Below, one piece after another: positions 63,525 through 64,000 of a stretch of DNA of 64,000 bases (the stretch's first letter is position 1; each line of letters starts with the position of its first letter). The stretch spans positions 124,001 through 188,000 of the forward strand of contig JAFWTA010000030.1 in assembly GCA_017519145.1 (NCBI GenBank), written 5' to 3'. Both the position numbers and the translations under genes were made by a program. The notes under the pieces are model-generated. The model made no database searches, was not told the DNA's origin, and saw only the letters and a program-made list of their open reading frames with translations. The stretch comes from Ruminococcus sp. GTDB taxonomy: Bacteria; Bacillota; Clostridia; Oscillospirales; Ruminococcaceae.

Positions 63525-64000
63525 ATGATCTGGGAGATAATCAAAACAATAATACTCGGAATAGTCGAGGGAGTTACAGAATGGCTCCCCATCAGCAGTA
63601 CAGGACATCTTATCCTTGTGGAAGAATTCCTGAACCTTGACAAGTCCGAAGAATTCAAGGAAATGTTCGACGTTGTGATACAGCTTGGTGCAATAATGGC
63701 TGTTGTAGTCATTTTCTGGAAAAAGCTCTGGCCCTTCGGCAGAAAGAACAACGCCCATCCGCTCAACAAGACGCCCTTCGGCAAGATGATAAAGACAGAT
63801 ATCTTCATGATGTGGTTCAAGGTGCTTGTAGCCTGTCTGCCGGCGGCAGTTATAGGTCTTCTCCTTGACGACTGGATAGACGAACATCTCTATAATCCAT
63901 GGACGGTTGCCGTTGCTCTTATCTTTTTCGGTATCGCGTTCATCATCATCGAAAACTGGAACAATGGCAAGAAGCCAAAAATAAACACCATTGCAGAGCT
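63525..64000 (+). CDS. uppP: Undecaprenyl-diphosphatase (5' part; 3' end outside window)
   Basis: The first 158 codons are present. UppP/BacA recycles the lipid carrier undecaprenyl pyrophosphate and can confer bacitracin tolerance. [31 protein letters not shown] holds the conserved E-G-x-T-E-W-x-P-x-S-S-T-G-H active-site motif, of which the key residues are Glu, Ser and His near 15-29. [15 protein letters not shown] and [15 protein letters not shown] are further family helices. GAAAGGA ribosome-binding site 8-9 nt upstream. Confidence 0.95.
   Translation, partial: MIWEIIKTIILGIVEGVTEWLPISSTGHLILVEEFLNLDKSEEFKEMFDVVIQLGAIMAVVVIFWKKLWPFGRKNNAHPLNKTPFGKMIKTDIFMMWFKVLVACLPAAVIGLLLDDWIDEHLYNPWTVAVALIFFGIAFIIIENWNNGKKPKINTIAE

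Noticed and set aside
63444-63887. Minus-strand open frame (147 codons) at the right end
   Set aside because: Antisense to uppP, which has a clear promoter, ribosome-binding site and family motifs.

Overview
The window reads as the chromosome of an anaerobic, fibre-degrading, spore-lineage Firmicute of the Ruminococcus type (Oscillospiraceae), probably near the cellulosome-forming species. The evidence is a secreted GH9 cellulase ending in a type I dockerin, a GH3 beta-glucosidase with reversed domain order of the kind known from Ruminococcus, a V-type (Na+) ATPase operon, an Na+-pumping oxaloacetate decarboxylase, a PPi-type phosphofructokinase, reverse rubrerythrin and the sporulation gene yunB. 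Species assignment is inference. No rRNA, tRNA, CRISPR array or insertion sequence was seen. Many vegetative promoters are near consensus with exactly 17 bp between the -35 and -10 boxes.

Layout. 1-4.3 kb: tail of a tyrosine recombinase, then asnB, an HD-domain protein and pyrB, whose C-terminus carries a PyrI-type zinc site. 4.3-9.3 kb: FkbM methyltransferase and PH-domain protein (minus), then rpsO-pnp (plus) with a long stem-loop between them. 9.3-17.8 kb: nine-gene V-ATPase operon (minus; order G/H-I-K-E-C-F-A-B-D). 18-23.5 kb: minD-mgsA-hisS-aspS-NUDIX and aroK (minus). 23.6-29 kb: radical SAM protein (plus), lon-engB-lysA (minus). 29-32.6 kb: a TrpR/YerC-type regulator behind tandem promoters, then the GH9 cellulase. 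32.7-43.5 kb: PPi-PFK, HAD phosphatase, CobO-type adenosyltransferase, an ApbE/NusG-II/Gx-transporter operon, gpmI, tpiA, pgk and TrmO. 43.6-47 kb: oxaloacetate decarboxylase operon (oadA, oadG, biotin carrier, oadB). 47-54 kb: an EF-G/Tet-like GTPase fused to an NYN (YacP/Rae1-like) nuclease domain, yunB, a methyltransferase, a HAD phosphatase and glmS. 54-58.4 kb: a YdjI/YdjG/YdjH-like membrane operon rich in zinc ribbons. 58.5-64 kb: ArsC/Spx-like protein, GH3, reverse rubrerythrin, an 88-residue protein that looks like a free-standing NrdD glycyl-radical tail, a Crp/Fnr regulator and the start of uppP.

How it fits together: secreted cellulase and intracellular beta-glucosidase feed sugars to a PPi-linked glycolysis (pfp, tpiA, pgk, gpmI). 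Oxaloacetate decarboxylation by OadABG exports Na+. The V-ATPase rotor subunit keeps the residues that bind Na+ in the Enterococcus hirae homologue, so a sodium circuit is likely. The most unusual items are the GTPase-NYN fusion (47250-49817), the stand-alone NrdD-like tail (62424-62690), the PyrB-zinc-domain fusion, the altered YdjGHI-like operon, and a hairpin set between the Shine-Dalgarno sequence and start codon of the phosphofructokinase gene.
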